From positions 1 through 7,479 of the forward strand of contig JAZUIX010000036.1 in the NCBI GenBank assembly GCA_045642445.1: a DNA stretch of 7,479 nucleotides, written 5' to 3'. The notes under the pieces were generated by a model, which did not search any database, had not been told where the DNA came from, and worked only from the letters and a program-made list of their open reading frames with translations. The number at the start of each line of letters is the position of its first letter. The first letter of the stretch is position 1. Both the position numbers and the translations under genes were made by a program. Positions 1 through 6,152 of the stretch are shown in pieces. The stretch is from Colimorpha sp045642445 (GTDB lineage Bacteria > Bacteroidota > Bacteroidia > Bacteroidales > P3).

Positions 1-116
1 GAAACAAGGGGTTCTTGCATGTATTTTGAGCTCTGAGAGAGCAGAAGTTTGATACATTCTGTCCCTTTTCCGAGTATCGGCATCTTGGGTGCCAAGTGTT
101 TGGTGATGTCGTACAT
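1..116 (-). CDS. N-terminal fragment of a hypothetical protein, possibly DUF3987-type
   Basis: A reading frame starts with ATG at 116 and leaves the window at base 1, giving 38 complete codons. It begins MYDITKHLAPKMPILGKG and continues with LLLSQSSKYMQEPLV. The only other support for coding is the uninterrupted frame; the same frame upstream reaches a TAA with no alternative ATG, GTG or TTG. From memory, this opening (an 'aP..p.LG.gt' phrase, then a short helix and '..d.qEPLv') resembles the beginning of Bacteroidales DUF3987 proteins, helicase/primase-like proteins often found near VirE_N-type genes in accessory DNA. Too little is visible to confirm this, since the ATP-binding part would lie outside the window. 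No clear TAnnTTTG promoter is visible upstream on this strand. Confidence 0.5.
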   Translation of the reverse strand, partial: MYDITKHLAPKMPILGKGTECIKLLLSQSSKYMQEPLV

Positions 117-365
117 ATTGATAATCTGATTTTTTTTTGCCGTTTGGATTACAATTACAGATTACAATTGAATTTTTGAGGGGTACATTTTCTTCTTATT
201 CTTATCTATATATCTATATATTAATTAGTTATAGAATATATAAAGAGGGGTGTGTAACGCATTTTTTTAACTGTAAGACTGTAAGACTGTAAGATTTGTT
301 AGTTTGATTTCTTCTAAAGGCTTGTCATTCAGTTGTTAAAACCTATAACCATAACCTTACAACCA
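117..365. other. AT-rich intergenic spacer with short repeats
   Basis: I see no gene in these 249 bases. The stretch 200-245 is almost pure A/T with alternating TATA runs. It carries a spaced direct repeat of GATTACAATT (147-156 and 160-169), a three-copy 8-base tandem repeat (271-294), and an imprecise ATAACC-like run at 341-364 immediately after the stop of the neighbouring minus-strand gene. Both flanking genes run leftward, so this is where a promoter for the left gene would be expected, but no clear TTG/TAnnTTTG pair stands out. Confidence 0.6.
271..294. repeat. 8-base tandem repeat, three copies
   Basis: CTGTAAGA occurs three times without change at 271-278, 279-286 and 287-294, preceded by a run of T. 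Short intergenic tandem repeats of this kind are common in Bacteroidales. The copy number could vary by slippage, but nothing in the sequence shows that it controls a gene. Confidence 0.85.
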
Positions 366-647
366 TTATTTGTCCCATTTTGTCTTGAAACGTCTGGATT
401 TGACGAAGGCCAGCAGTTCCTCCTGTTCCTCGCGCAGCATCTTCACTATGAGGCGTTTGCCGAGATGTTTGCGGAAGCGAAGCTCGAAAATCACGTCGTT
501 CTTCGTCTCCTTCACCGAACCGTGAGAGGTGCGGAAGAGGGTGTTGTAGCGGCTGCCGCTGTTGGTGGCGTAGGGGCGGAAGCAGGAAGTGCCGTCGTCC
601 TCTGTCACCAGGCGCCCTCTCTGGCTGGCGCGGTCGCCATGAGCCAC
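366..647 (-). CDS. Hypothetical protein, probably a damaged gene lacking its normal start
   Basis: The frame ending in TAA at 366-368 is plainly coding: nearly all codons end in C or G, as in the protease gene of this window, and the protein has a mixed, globular-looking composition (DDGTSCFRPYA, GSRYNTLFRTSHGSVKETK, a charged C-terminus ending KTKWDK). The coordinates given start at the first possible start codon, a GTG at 647, which makes 93 residues. Coding character continues about 30 codons further upstream (SLTTFAENGSINIYPCTFEE and so on) to about 737 with no ATG, GTG or TTG. There the frame meets a TGA at 740-738 directly preceded by an in-frame ATG at 743-741. The likely full product was about 120-125 residues, and the present copy has either a nonsense change in codon 2 or a one-base frameshift near the start. 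I do not recognise the family. Confidence 0.55.
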   Translation of the reverse strand: MAHGDRASQRGRLVTEDDGTSCFRPYATNSGSRYNTLFRTSHGSVKETKNDVIFELRFRKHLGKRLIVKMLREEQEELLAFVKSRRFKTKWDK

Positions 648-799
648 GAGGTGGGGGTTCTCCTCGAACGTGCAAGGATAGATGTTGATACTGCCATTCT
701 CGGCAAACGTTGTAAGGGACTCGTGATTTGGGTGTCTTCACATTTTACACCTCGCATTTATTGATAAACGATAATTTTTTTCAAAAAAACAATATTTTT

Positions 800-831
800 T
801 TTGTGTAATTCAAAAAATAGTTGTATCTTTG
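800..831 (+). promoter_or_regulatory. Bacteroidetes-type promoter for the DUF2975 / HTH / protease genes
   Basis: The -7 element TATCTTTG lies at 824-831 and fits the TAnnTTTG consensus exactly. A TTTG at 800-803 is placed 20 bases upstream as the -33 element. Transcription should begin around 838, leaving an A-rich leader of about 40 bases before the ATG at 878. This promoter is also the reason to reject the longer open frame that would begin with a TTG inside the -7 box. Confidence 0.85.
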
Positions 832-877
832 CATCATCAAAATAAGAACAAAAACAGAACTAAAACGACATAACAAA

Positions 878-1534
878 ATGAAGACCAACAGCATAAAAAG
901 CATCCGCATCCTCTACAGCGTGTTTGGGGGCATTCTTTTGATTTGTGTCGCCCTCTTTTTCTGCAACGTTTTCACCTACGCCGAGCAGTTCGAGCTGCTC
1001 GAACCCAACTGCGAGTTCCGCAGCATCATCATGGATGCCAACGACAGCACCTATGTCGCCTTCCAACCCGTGAACTCGCCCGACCCCGACATCAAAGCGC
1101 ACGCCCATATCCGTCACTTTGATGTCGACTTCTATCAAACCGACGGGCAGTATGTTTCCGACCCACGCAACGTTTGGGCGTTGGTTCTGCAAATTGCCAG
1201 CATACTCTCCTTCGGCGCCATCGTGGTGCTCGTGGCCATCGAACTCGTGTCGCTCTATCGTAATGCCAAGCGTGGGCGTATTTTCCCGCCCCGTAGCACT
1301 TCGATGCTTACCGCGATAGGGGTGCTGCTCATCGTGGCCTCGTTGTGCCTCGACACGGGCAACTTCATCCAACACTCGCTGGCTTTCGACATGCTGAAAG
1401 GCTCCGACTGGCAGCCGAGCGTGAGTTTCACCATCAACTTCACCCGCATCTTCTTCGGCCTTACGCTCATCTTCCTCGCGCAGATTTTCCGCATCGGCCG
1501 CGACCTTCAAGAGGAACAGGAGTTAACTATCTGA
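878..1534 (+). CDS. DUF2975 family membrane protein
   Basis: A 218-residue inner-membrane protein with four predicted helices: about residues 11-32, 99-124, 143-160 and 186-204. Between the first and second helices lies a polar extracytoplasmic segment (about 35-95). The C-terminus, FRIGRDLQEEQELTI, is the characteristic ending of the DUF2975 family, in which a short tail follows the last helix. The family's biochemical role is not known. The ATG at 878 was chosen because it lies about 40 bases after the expected transcription start and gives a normal N-terminus (MKTNSIKS) before helix 1. Nineteen bases after the stop begins an XRE-type regulator. This two-gene pairing is seen in many bacteria (for example yoaS-yozG of Bacillus subtilis) and supports the assignment. 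The extracytoplasmic loop between helices 1 and 2 suggests a sensor or an effector of the partner regulator; that is inference. Confidence 0.88.
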   Translation: MKTNSIKSIRILYSVFGGILLICVALFFCNVFTYAEQFELLEPNCEFRSIIMDANDSTYVAFQPVNSPDPDIKAHAHIRHFDVDFYQTDGQYVSDPRNVWALVLQIASILSFGAIVVLVAIELVSLYRNAKRGRIFPPRSTSMLTAIGVLLIVASLCLDTGNFIQHSLAFDMLKGSDWQPSVSFTINFTRIFFGLTLIFLAQIFRIGRDLQEEQELTI

Positions 1535-1553
1535 CCTAAAACCCGCAAGCAAT

Positions 1554-1778
1554 ATGATAATCGTCAACCTCGATGTAATGATGGCCAAGCGAAAGGTTTC
1601 GCTGACAGAGCTGGCTGAACGGGTGGAGCTGACCCCCGCGAACCTCTCCATCTTCAAGACCGGCAAGGCCCGCGCCGTGAGGTTCAGCACTCTGGAACGC
1701 CTTTGCCGCGTGCTCGACTGCCAACCCTCCGACCTGCTCGAATATCGACCCGACGAAACAGACGAATTTACAGATTAA
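1554..1778 (+). CDS. XRE/Cro-CI-type HTH transcriptional regulator (YozG-like)
   Basis: A 74-residue protein that is almost entirely one helix-turn-helix domain. The pattern is typical of the HTH_26/YozG group: MIIVNLDVMMAKRKVSLTEL, with helix 2 at about 17-23 (LTELAER), the recognition helix at about 28-36 (PANLSIFKT), a GKARAVRF turn, then a helix containing STLERLCRVLDC and the closing QPSDLLEY. It has no ligand or membrane domain of its own. It follows the DUF2975 gene by 19 bases and precedes the protease gene by 24, with no promoter element in either gap, so the three genes are probably co-transcribed. The likely role is DNA binding, probably regulating its own operon, with the membrane partner possibly modulating it; the targets cannot be told from the sequence. 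Confidence 0.9.
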   Translation: MIIVNLDVMMAKRKVSLTELAERVELTPANLSIFKTGKARAVRFSTLERLCRVLDCQPSDLLEYRPDETDEFTD

Positions 1779-1802
1779 TCATTAATTATAAACCTCAAAT
1801 CA

Positions 1803-4658
1803 ATGAAAAAACTTTTCACACTCATCATGCTCTTCGCCCTTTTGGGCAGCATGTCCTTCGCTCAGATTGGCACCAAATCCACCGAGAGAAAGACCGACCT
1901 CACCGCCAAGGTGCCCGTCGACAAGAAAGTAAAAATCGGCAAGCTGGCCAACGGTATGACCTACTACATCCGCGCCAACAAGAAACCCGAAAACCGTGTC
2001 CAGTTCCGCTTGGTCACCAACGCAGGATCTGTGCTTGAAGACGACGACCAGCAGGGTCTCGCCCACTTCTGCGAGCACATGGCTTTCAACGGAACCCAGT
2101 ACTACAAGGGCAACGAGATGATCTCCACCTTGCAGAAAAACGGTATCGAATTTGGCCGTGGCATCAACGCCTGGACTTCCTTCGACGAGACCGTGTACTA
2201 TGTTGAACTGCCTACCGATAATGCCGACCTCGTGGAGATGGGTTTCAAAATCCTCGACGGCTGGGCTTCGAAACTGCTTTTTGAAAACGACGAAATCGAG
2301 CACGAGCGCGGCGTCATCCTCGAAGAATGGCGTGGCGGCCTGGGTGCCAACGAGCGTCTGCGCAAAGCCACTTGGCCCATCATGCTGAAAGGCTCGAAAT
2401 ACGCCGAGCGTCTGCCTATCGGACTTGAGGAGGTCATCCGCACCTTCCAGCGTCCCGTCATCACCCGCTTCTACAACGATTGGTACCGCACCGACCTTCA
2501 GGCCGTGGTCATCGTTGGCGACATCGACGTGAACGCTATGGAAGCCAAAATCATCGAATATTTCGGCAACCGCAAGGCTGTTGAAAATCCCCGTCCTCGT
2601 CCCACTTTCGACGTTCCTGGCAACAAGGAGCCCCTCGTGGCCATCGCCACCGACAAAGAGGCCACAGGCGCCAGCATGATGCTGTTCTGGAAACACGCCA
2701 AAGCCCCTCAGGGCACCATTGGCGACTATCGTGCAAGCCTCGCCCGCAACCTTGTCAGCTCAATGCTCGACGACCGCTACAACGAGTTGGCTGAAAAGCC
2801 CACCGCACCCTTCATGTATGCTGGTGCCGGTTACGGCGGTTTCTTAGGCCGTACCTGCGATGCCTTCATCGGCAGCTGCGCTCCCAAGGAGAACAAGATT
2901 GAAGATGCCACCGAGGCCGTCCTCGCCGAAATCTTCCGCGCCGTGCAGCACGGTTTCACCAAAGGCGAGTTTGACCGCGCCAAAGAGGAAATGCTCGAAA
3001 ACTACCGCAAGATGGCCAAAGAGGCCAACAAGACCAACAGCAACAACTTCGCTCAGGAGTACACCAACAACTACCTCGAAGGCGAAGTCATCCCCGGCAT
3101 CATGAAGGAGTACAGCTACGCCAAGGAATTCCTCGGCGAAGAAGGCGAGAACATCATCACCCTCGAAGAGTGCAACAACTTGATCAAGGGCTGGGTGACC
3201 GAAGAGAACTTTGTTTACAACCTCACCGCCCCCAAGGTTGATGGCTACAATGTGCCCACCGAGGCCGATGTGCTGAAGATCTACAACAAATGCCGCAATG
3301 CCAAGTACGACGCCTGGGTCGACAACTTCAAGGATGAGCCTCTGTTCGACAAACAGCTGGCCGACGTTACCGCCAAGGTCTCCAAGGAGAACAAGGTGCT
3401 CGACTTTAAAGAATACACCTGCCCCAACGGCGTCAAATTCGTTGTGAAGCAAACCGAACTCAAGGATGACGAAATCCAGATGAACTCCTACGCTTGGGGC
3501 GGCACCTCGCTCTACAGCGACGCCGAATTCTACAATGCCACCACTGCCGCCAGCATGATCGACGATGCCGGTATCGCACAGTTCAGCAGCACCCAGCTGG
3601 CCAAAAAACTCAAGGGCGTGAACATCAGCATCAGCCCCAGCATCGGACAGCTCACCCAGGGTTTCAGCGGCTATTGCGTGCCCAAGGACCTCGAAACCAT
3701 GCTTCAGATTCTCTACCTCTATTACGACAGCCCCCGCAAAGACAAGGATTCTTTCGACAAGAACATCGACCAGCTGCGCAACCAGATCAAGTTCCTCGGC
3801 GCCAATCCTCAGTATGCTTTCATCAAGAAGTATATCGAAACCATGCGTCCCAACGACCCCCGCGCCATCGTCATTCCTTCCGAAGAAGACATCCAGTCGC
3901 TCAACCTCGACCGCATGTATGAAATTTTCCGCGAGCGTTTCAGCAATGCCGCCCACCAGACCTTCTTCTTCGTCGGTAACATCTCCGATGCAGACATCAA
4001 CTTGATTGCCAAATATCTCGGCAACCTCCCCACCACCAAATCCAAAGCTGAAAGCTGGAAGAAACTCAAGGATTACACCTTCACCGGCACTCCTCGCGCC
4101 ACCGCTTACAAGGGTACCGACAACCAGGGTACCATGCTCATGCTCGGTGTCACCAAGGGCTACAAACACAGCACCAAGAACGCCGAAATCATCGACCAGC
4201 TCAGCGCCTGCATGGAAATTACCGCTCTCGAAATCATCCGCGAAAAGATGGGCGGCACCTACAGCCCCAGCGTCAACGTCAGCTACGAGCGTCTGCCTGA
4301 AAGCGAGGTGACTTGGATGTTCTACATCAACTGCAACCCCGACAGCTCCGACCTCATCGAGAATGCCGCTCTCGAAATCCTCAAAAAATACATCAACGAA
4401 GGTCCCGACGCCGAAACCCTCGCCAAAGTTCAGGAGCAGCAGATCATCAACCGCCAGAACGCAAAACAGAACAACGGTTTCTGGATGAGCCAGATTATGG
4501 GCAGCTACCGCTTCAACGAAAGCCGCGACTACATCGTCAACGATTACGATGCCATCGTGAAATCCGTTACCGCAAAGGATATCCAGGATGCAGCCAAGAA
4601 ATTCATCGACATGAAACACTACATGACCGTATTCCTGAAACCCGAAGCCGCCGAATAA
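1803..4658 (+). CDS. Secreted M16 zinc metallopeptidase (insulinase family, PqqL-type)
   Basis: A 951-residue periplasmic protease made of two M16 halves. A signal peptide (MKKLFTLIMLFALLGSMSFA) is likely cut after residue 20. The first half holds the inverted zinc motif HxxEH at H88-F-C-E91-H92, followed by MAFNGT. The downstream ERGVILEE segment (E168 to E175) matches the conserved ExxxxxxE pair of the family, with E175 the probable third zinc ligand and E91 the catalytic base. Approximate domains are peptidase M16 at 45-190, the first M16_C at 210-400, an inactive third domain starting near CPNGVKFVVK (540) and the second M16_C at about 700-890. The REKMGGTYSPS segment (813-823) carries the substrate-binding R/Y pattern of the C-terminal half. 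The length fits single-chain PqqL proteins (about 930 residues). Family members degrade peptides inside a closed chamber; this substrate is unknown. The ATG at 1803 gives a perfect signal peptide. It is probably the last gene of the DUF2975/HTH transcript and is followed by a strong terminator. Confidence 0.95.
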   Translation: MKKLFTLIMLFALLGSMSFAQIGTKSTERKTDLTAKVPVDKKVKIGKLANGMTYYIRANKKPENRVQFRLVTNAGSVLEDDDQQGLAHFCEHMAFNGTQYYKGNEMISTLQKNGIEFGRGINAWTSFDETVYYVELPTDNADLVEMGFKILDGWASKLLFENDEIEHERGVILEEWRGGLGANERLRKATWPIMLKGSKYAERLPIGLEEVIRTFQRPVITRFYNDWYRTDLQAVVIVGDIDVNAMEAKIIEYFGNRKAVENPRPRPTFDVPGNKEPLVAIATDKEATGASMMLFWKHAKAPQGTIGDYRASLARNLVSSMLDDRYNELAEKPTAPFMYAGAGYGGFLGRTCDAFIGSCAPKENKIEDATEAVLAEIFRAVQHGFTKGEFDRAKEEMLENYRKMAKEANKTNSNNFAQEYTNNYLEGEVIPGIMKEYSYAKEFLGEEGENIITLEECNNLIKGWVTEENFVYNLTAPKVDGYNVPTEADVLKIYNKCRNAKYDAWVDNFKDEPLFDKQLADVTAKVSKENKVLDFKEYTCPNGVKFVVKQTELKDDEIQMNSYAWGGTSLYSDAEFYNATTAASMIDDAGIAQFSSTQLAKKLKGVNISISPSIGQLTQGFSGYCVPKDLETMLQILYLYYDSPRKDKDSFDKNIDQLRNQIKFLGANPQYAFIKKYIETMRPNDPRAIVIPSEEDIQSLNLDRMYEIFRERFSNAAHQTFFFVGNISDADINLIAKYLGNLPTTKSKAESWKKLKDYTFTGTPRATAYKGTDNQGTMLMLGVTKGYKHSTKNAEIIDQLSACMEITALEIIREKMGGTYSPSVNVSYERLPESEVTWMFYINCNPDSSDLIENAALEILKKYINEGPDAETLAKVQEQQIINRQNAKQNNGFWMSQIMGSYRFNESRDYIVNDYDAIVKSVTAKDIQDAAKKFIDMKHYMTVFLKPEAAE

Positions 4659-4675
4659 CTTTGATGGCTTATACT

Positions 4676-4712
4676 AAAAGAAGAGGCACCTCGCACGGGT
4701 GCCTCTTCTTTT
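4676..4712 (+). terminator. Rho-independent terminator, probably bidirectional
   Basis: A 15-base perfect stem (4676-4690 pairing with 4698-4712) encloses a 7-base loop, TCGCACG. The GC-rich core GAGGCACC/GGTGCCTC is bordered by AAAAGAA and TTCTTTT, so a T-rich tail is present in both directions. It starts 17 bases after the protease stop codon and lies 35 bases beyond the stop of the converging minus-strand gene (4748). It therefore probably serves both transcripts. Confidence 0.93.
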
Positions 4713-4747
4713 ATTTCAATAATGCCGTTCAAATTTTGTTACGAGAA

Positions 4748-4987
4748 TTACAATTCGGAACGAAGTTCTTCGTTCACCTCCAAGGGGTCGTAAGTCTTCT
4801 TCTTGCATTTTACATTTGCGGTTTTACCGCACACGCAGCCACCCCGCTCCCCCGTATAGGGATCCATACTGCTGCAATGCCGCTTGAACTCGCCGTGCTT
4901 CTTGAAAAGAATCTTCACACCAAGTCCTACCATCAGCAACGCTACAGCTGAAAATGCACACACCAATGTAATCAAAACTGTTTTCAT
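4748..4987 (-). CDS. Small single-pass membrane protein with a cysteine cluster
   Basis: A 79-residue protein starting MKTVLITLVCAFSAVALL, with one hydrophobic helix at about residues 4-24 followed by a basic stretch (KILFKKHGEFKRHC). The soluble part contains H37-C38, then DPYTGERGG, C51-V-C53-G and C61, ending in the acidic YDPLEVNEELRSEL. Four cysteines and a histidine within 25 residues suggest metal or iron-sulphur binding or a redox role. The layout, one anchor plus a cysteine cluster, recalls NqrM (DUF539), the maturation factor of the Na+-pumping NADH:quinone reductase, but I cannot claim homology. The ATG at 4987 is preferred over one at 5008 because the longer version starts within the hairpin behind the tRNA and adds an unlikely MWLFCCN. 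The gene lies 45 bases after tRNA-Asn on the same strand with no promoter of its own visible. The family name is not recognised. Confidence 0.8.
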   Translation of the reverse strand: MKTVLITLVCAFSAVALLMVGLGVKILFKKHGEFKRHCSSMDPYTGERGGCVCGKTANVKCKKKTYDPLEVNEELRSEL

Positions 4988-4995
4988 ATTACAAC

Positions 4996-5025
4996 AAAAG
5001 AGCCACAATTTCTTGCAGCTCTTTT
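4996..5025 (-). terminator. Weak hairpin between tRNA-Asn and the small membrane gene
   Basis: AAAAGAGC (4996-5003) pairs perfectly with GCTCTTTT (5018-5025), with an additional CAA/TTG pairing inside the 14-base loop. It begins 8 bases after the 3' end of the tRNA in the direction of transcription. The T-run is mostly part of the stem and is followed by GTTGTAAT, so termination may be incomplete. It ends 8 bases before the ATG of the downstream gene. It could act as a leaky terminator, a 3' processing signal for the tRNA, or a leader structure for the next gene. Confidence 0.55.
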
Positions 5026-5032
5026 TTTCTCG

Positions 5033-5106
5033 CTCCCCAAGCAGGACTTGAACCTGCGACCCCCTGATTAACAGTCAGGTGCTCTAACCAACTGAGCTAT
5101 TGAGGA
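5033..5106 (-). tRNA. tRNA-Asn (anticodon GTT)
   Basis: A complete 74-base cloverleaf can be folded. The acceptor stem pairs TCCTCAA with TTGGGGA (one T-G pair). The D arm is GCTC-AGTTGGTTA-GAGC, and the anticodon arm CCTGA-CTGTTAA-TCAGG places GTT at 5072-5070. The T arm is GCAGG-TTCAAGT-CCTGC, and the discriminator base is G. The CCA end is not encoded (GCG follows), so it must be added by CCA-adding enzyme, as is common in this phylum. It has its own strong promoter upstream. Confidence 0.98.
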
Positions 5107-5134
5107 GTGTTGCTCTTTTCCTTTTAAGCGAGTG

Positions 5135-5164
5135 CAAAGATACACTCTTTTTTTGAATCAGCAA
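5135..5164 (-). promoter_or_regulatory. Bacteroidetes-type promoter of tRNA-Asn
   Basis: On the minus strand, TATCTTTG at 5142-5135 is an exact TAnnTTTG element, identical to the one before the DUF2975 gene. A TTTTG whose TTG lies at 5164-5162 is placed 19 bases upstream. Transcription should start near 5128, about 22 bases before the tRNA 5' end. It lies in the gap between the stop of nnrD (5212) and the tRNA. No terminator hairpin is visible after nnrD, so some read-through into the tRNA is possible. Confidence 0.87.
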
Positions 5165-5211
5165 AATTTTTTTTTATTTTTTTTGAAATATTTTCTTCAA
5201 ACAACTAACTA

Positions 5212-6078
5212 TCATAATGTTGCCAACTGCAAAAAATTTACTATATCGCTTGCCATAAGGCTGCATTGTGACTGTTTTTGTACCGCAATATCGGCAGATT
5301 TGCCATGTAGCCACACACCCAAACAAGCGCACTTCTCTGCATTTAATTGATTATCTTTATTTTGCGACAAAATTCCCAATAATATTCCCGTCAAAACATC
5401 TCCACTCCCAGCCGTGGACATGCCCGCATTTCCCGTGGTATTCACATACATAGCGCCATTTGTGCCGGCAATCTGCGTGCGATGCCCTTTATAAAGAATC
5501 ACCGCCCTCAAACGCTTTGCCATCTCCAGCTGTGCCTCCATACGCTGCTCGGCATCATCAAAGCGGCCAAACAAACGCTCAAACTCCTTGGCATGGGGTG
5601 TGAGTATCGTGACAGCCTTTCGTTGCGACAGAAGGGGAAACATCGCCTCCCGATTCATCGCCAACATATTCAAACCATCGGCATCCACCACCAGAGGCTT
5701 TTCGCTCGAAGCCTTCAACAAAGCAAGCAAAGCCTCGGAGCTTTTGGTGCCCAATCCCGGCCCTACAGCCACGGCATCATACTTTGCCAGCTCATCGACC
5801 GTGAAAAGATGGCTCCAGCGCTCCTCATCCTCATCTATCGACACCATTGCCTCGGGGACGGCCACCTGCATGATGTCGACCCCCTTCCTGGGCACATGTA
5901 CCGTCAACAACCCTGCCCCCATACGCAAACAGGCACGAGCAGCCAACACAGCCGCCCCCATCTTGCCATAGCTTCCCGCCACAAGCAACGCATGCCCGTA
6001 AGTGCCTTTGTGGCTCTCAGGGGAACGGTTGTTCAAAAAATCGGGACGCTGGGGGTCGGTCACTTCTATGATATTCAT
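5212..6078 (-). CDS. nnrD: ADP/ATP-dependent NAD(P)H-hydrate dehydratase
   Basis: A 288-residue cytoplasmic enzyme of the ribokinase-like fold (YjeF C-terminal domain/CARKD family). It dehydrates the S form of damaged, hydrated NADH or NADPH back to the normal cofactor, using a nucleotide. The family landmarks appear in order: GSYGKMGAAVLAARACLRMG (35-54), VAVGPGLG (103-110), VVDADGLN (130-137), TPHAKEFERL (160-169), the YKGH segment (196-199), and the nucleotide-binding/catalytic GNAGMSTAGSGDVLTGILLG (216-235) with D227 in the GSGD motif. Many bacteria carry this domain fused behind the NnrE epimerase domain. Here only the dehydratase part is present, and the residues before it are too few for an epimerase. 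The start at 6078 (MNIIEVTDPQ) is chosen because the upstream in-frame ATG at 6132 sits in the terminator stem of the preceding gene. Only 18 bases separate that terminator from the start. Confidence 0.93.
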   Translation of the reverse strand: MNIIEVTDPQRPDFLNNRSPESHKGTYGHALLVAGSYGKMGAAVLAARACLRMGAGLLTVHVPRKGVDIMQVAVPEAMVSIDEDEERWSHLFTVDELAKYDAVAVGPGLGTKSSEALLALLKASSEKPLVVDADGLNMLAMNREAMFPLLSQRKAVTILTPHAKEFERLFGRFDDAEQRMEAQLEMAKRLRAVILYKGHRTQIAGTNGAMYVNTTGNAGMSTAGSGDVLTGILLGILSQNKDNQLNAEKCACLGVWLHGKSADIAVQKQSQCSLMASDIVNFLQLATL

Positions 6079-6096
6079 AACGTCTATTTTTTGGTC

Positions 6097-6129
6097 AAAA
6101 AAAGCGGAGCCAGATGACATCGACTCCGC
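6097..6129 (-). terminator. Rho-independent terminator after the outer-membrane protein gene
   Basis: On the minus strand, GCGGAGTC (6129-6122) pairs with GGCTCCGC (6111-6104), all eight positions pairing (one T-G). The loop of 10 bases contains a further GAT/ATC pairing. Seven consecutive T follow (6103-6097). It begins 23 bases after the barrel gene's stop and ends 18 bases before the nnrD start, so it should separate the two genes or attenuate nnrD expression. Confidence 0.93.
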
Positions 6130-6152
6130 CATTTTATATTTGTTGAAAACTC

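Noticed and set aside
333..764. 143-residue plus-strand open frame
   Set aside because: It lies opposite the strongly coding minus-strand frame 366-737; its composition (runs of A, G, V, E) is that of a shadow of C-ending codons, and it has no promoter.
821..877. N-terminal extension of the DUF2975 gene from a TTG at 821
   Set aside because: The extension begins inside the -7 promoter element, so it would not be in the transcript; the ATG at 878 fits the family.
2844..4619. 591-residue minus-strand open frame opposite the protease
   Set aside because: Its length is explained by the protease gene's codon pattern, which avoids stops in that antisense frame. The product is a low-complexity string of F, V, G, D, E and A with no motif.
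4313..4951. 212-residue plus-strand open frame overlapping the end of the protease
   Set aside because: It is an out-of-frame shadow of the protease that runs through the terminator and over the opposite-strand small gene; its composition is rich in R, Q and H without motifs.
4988..5008. Upstream ATG (5008) for the small membrane gene
   Set aside because: It falls within the hairpin region and adds MWLFCCN before an otherwise normal signal-anchor start.
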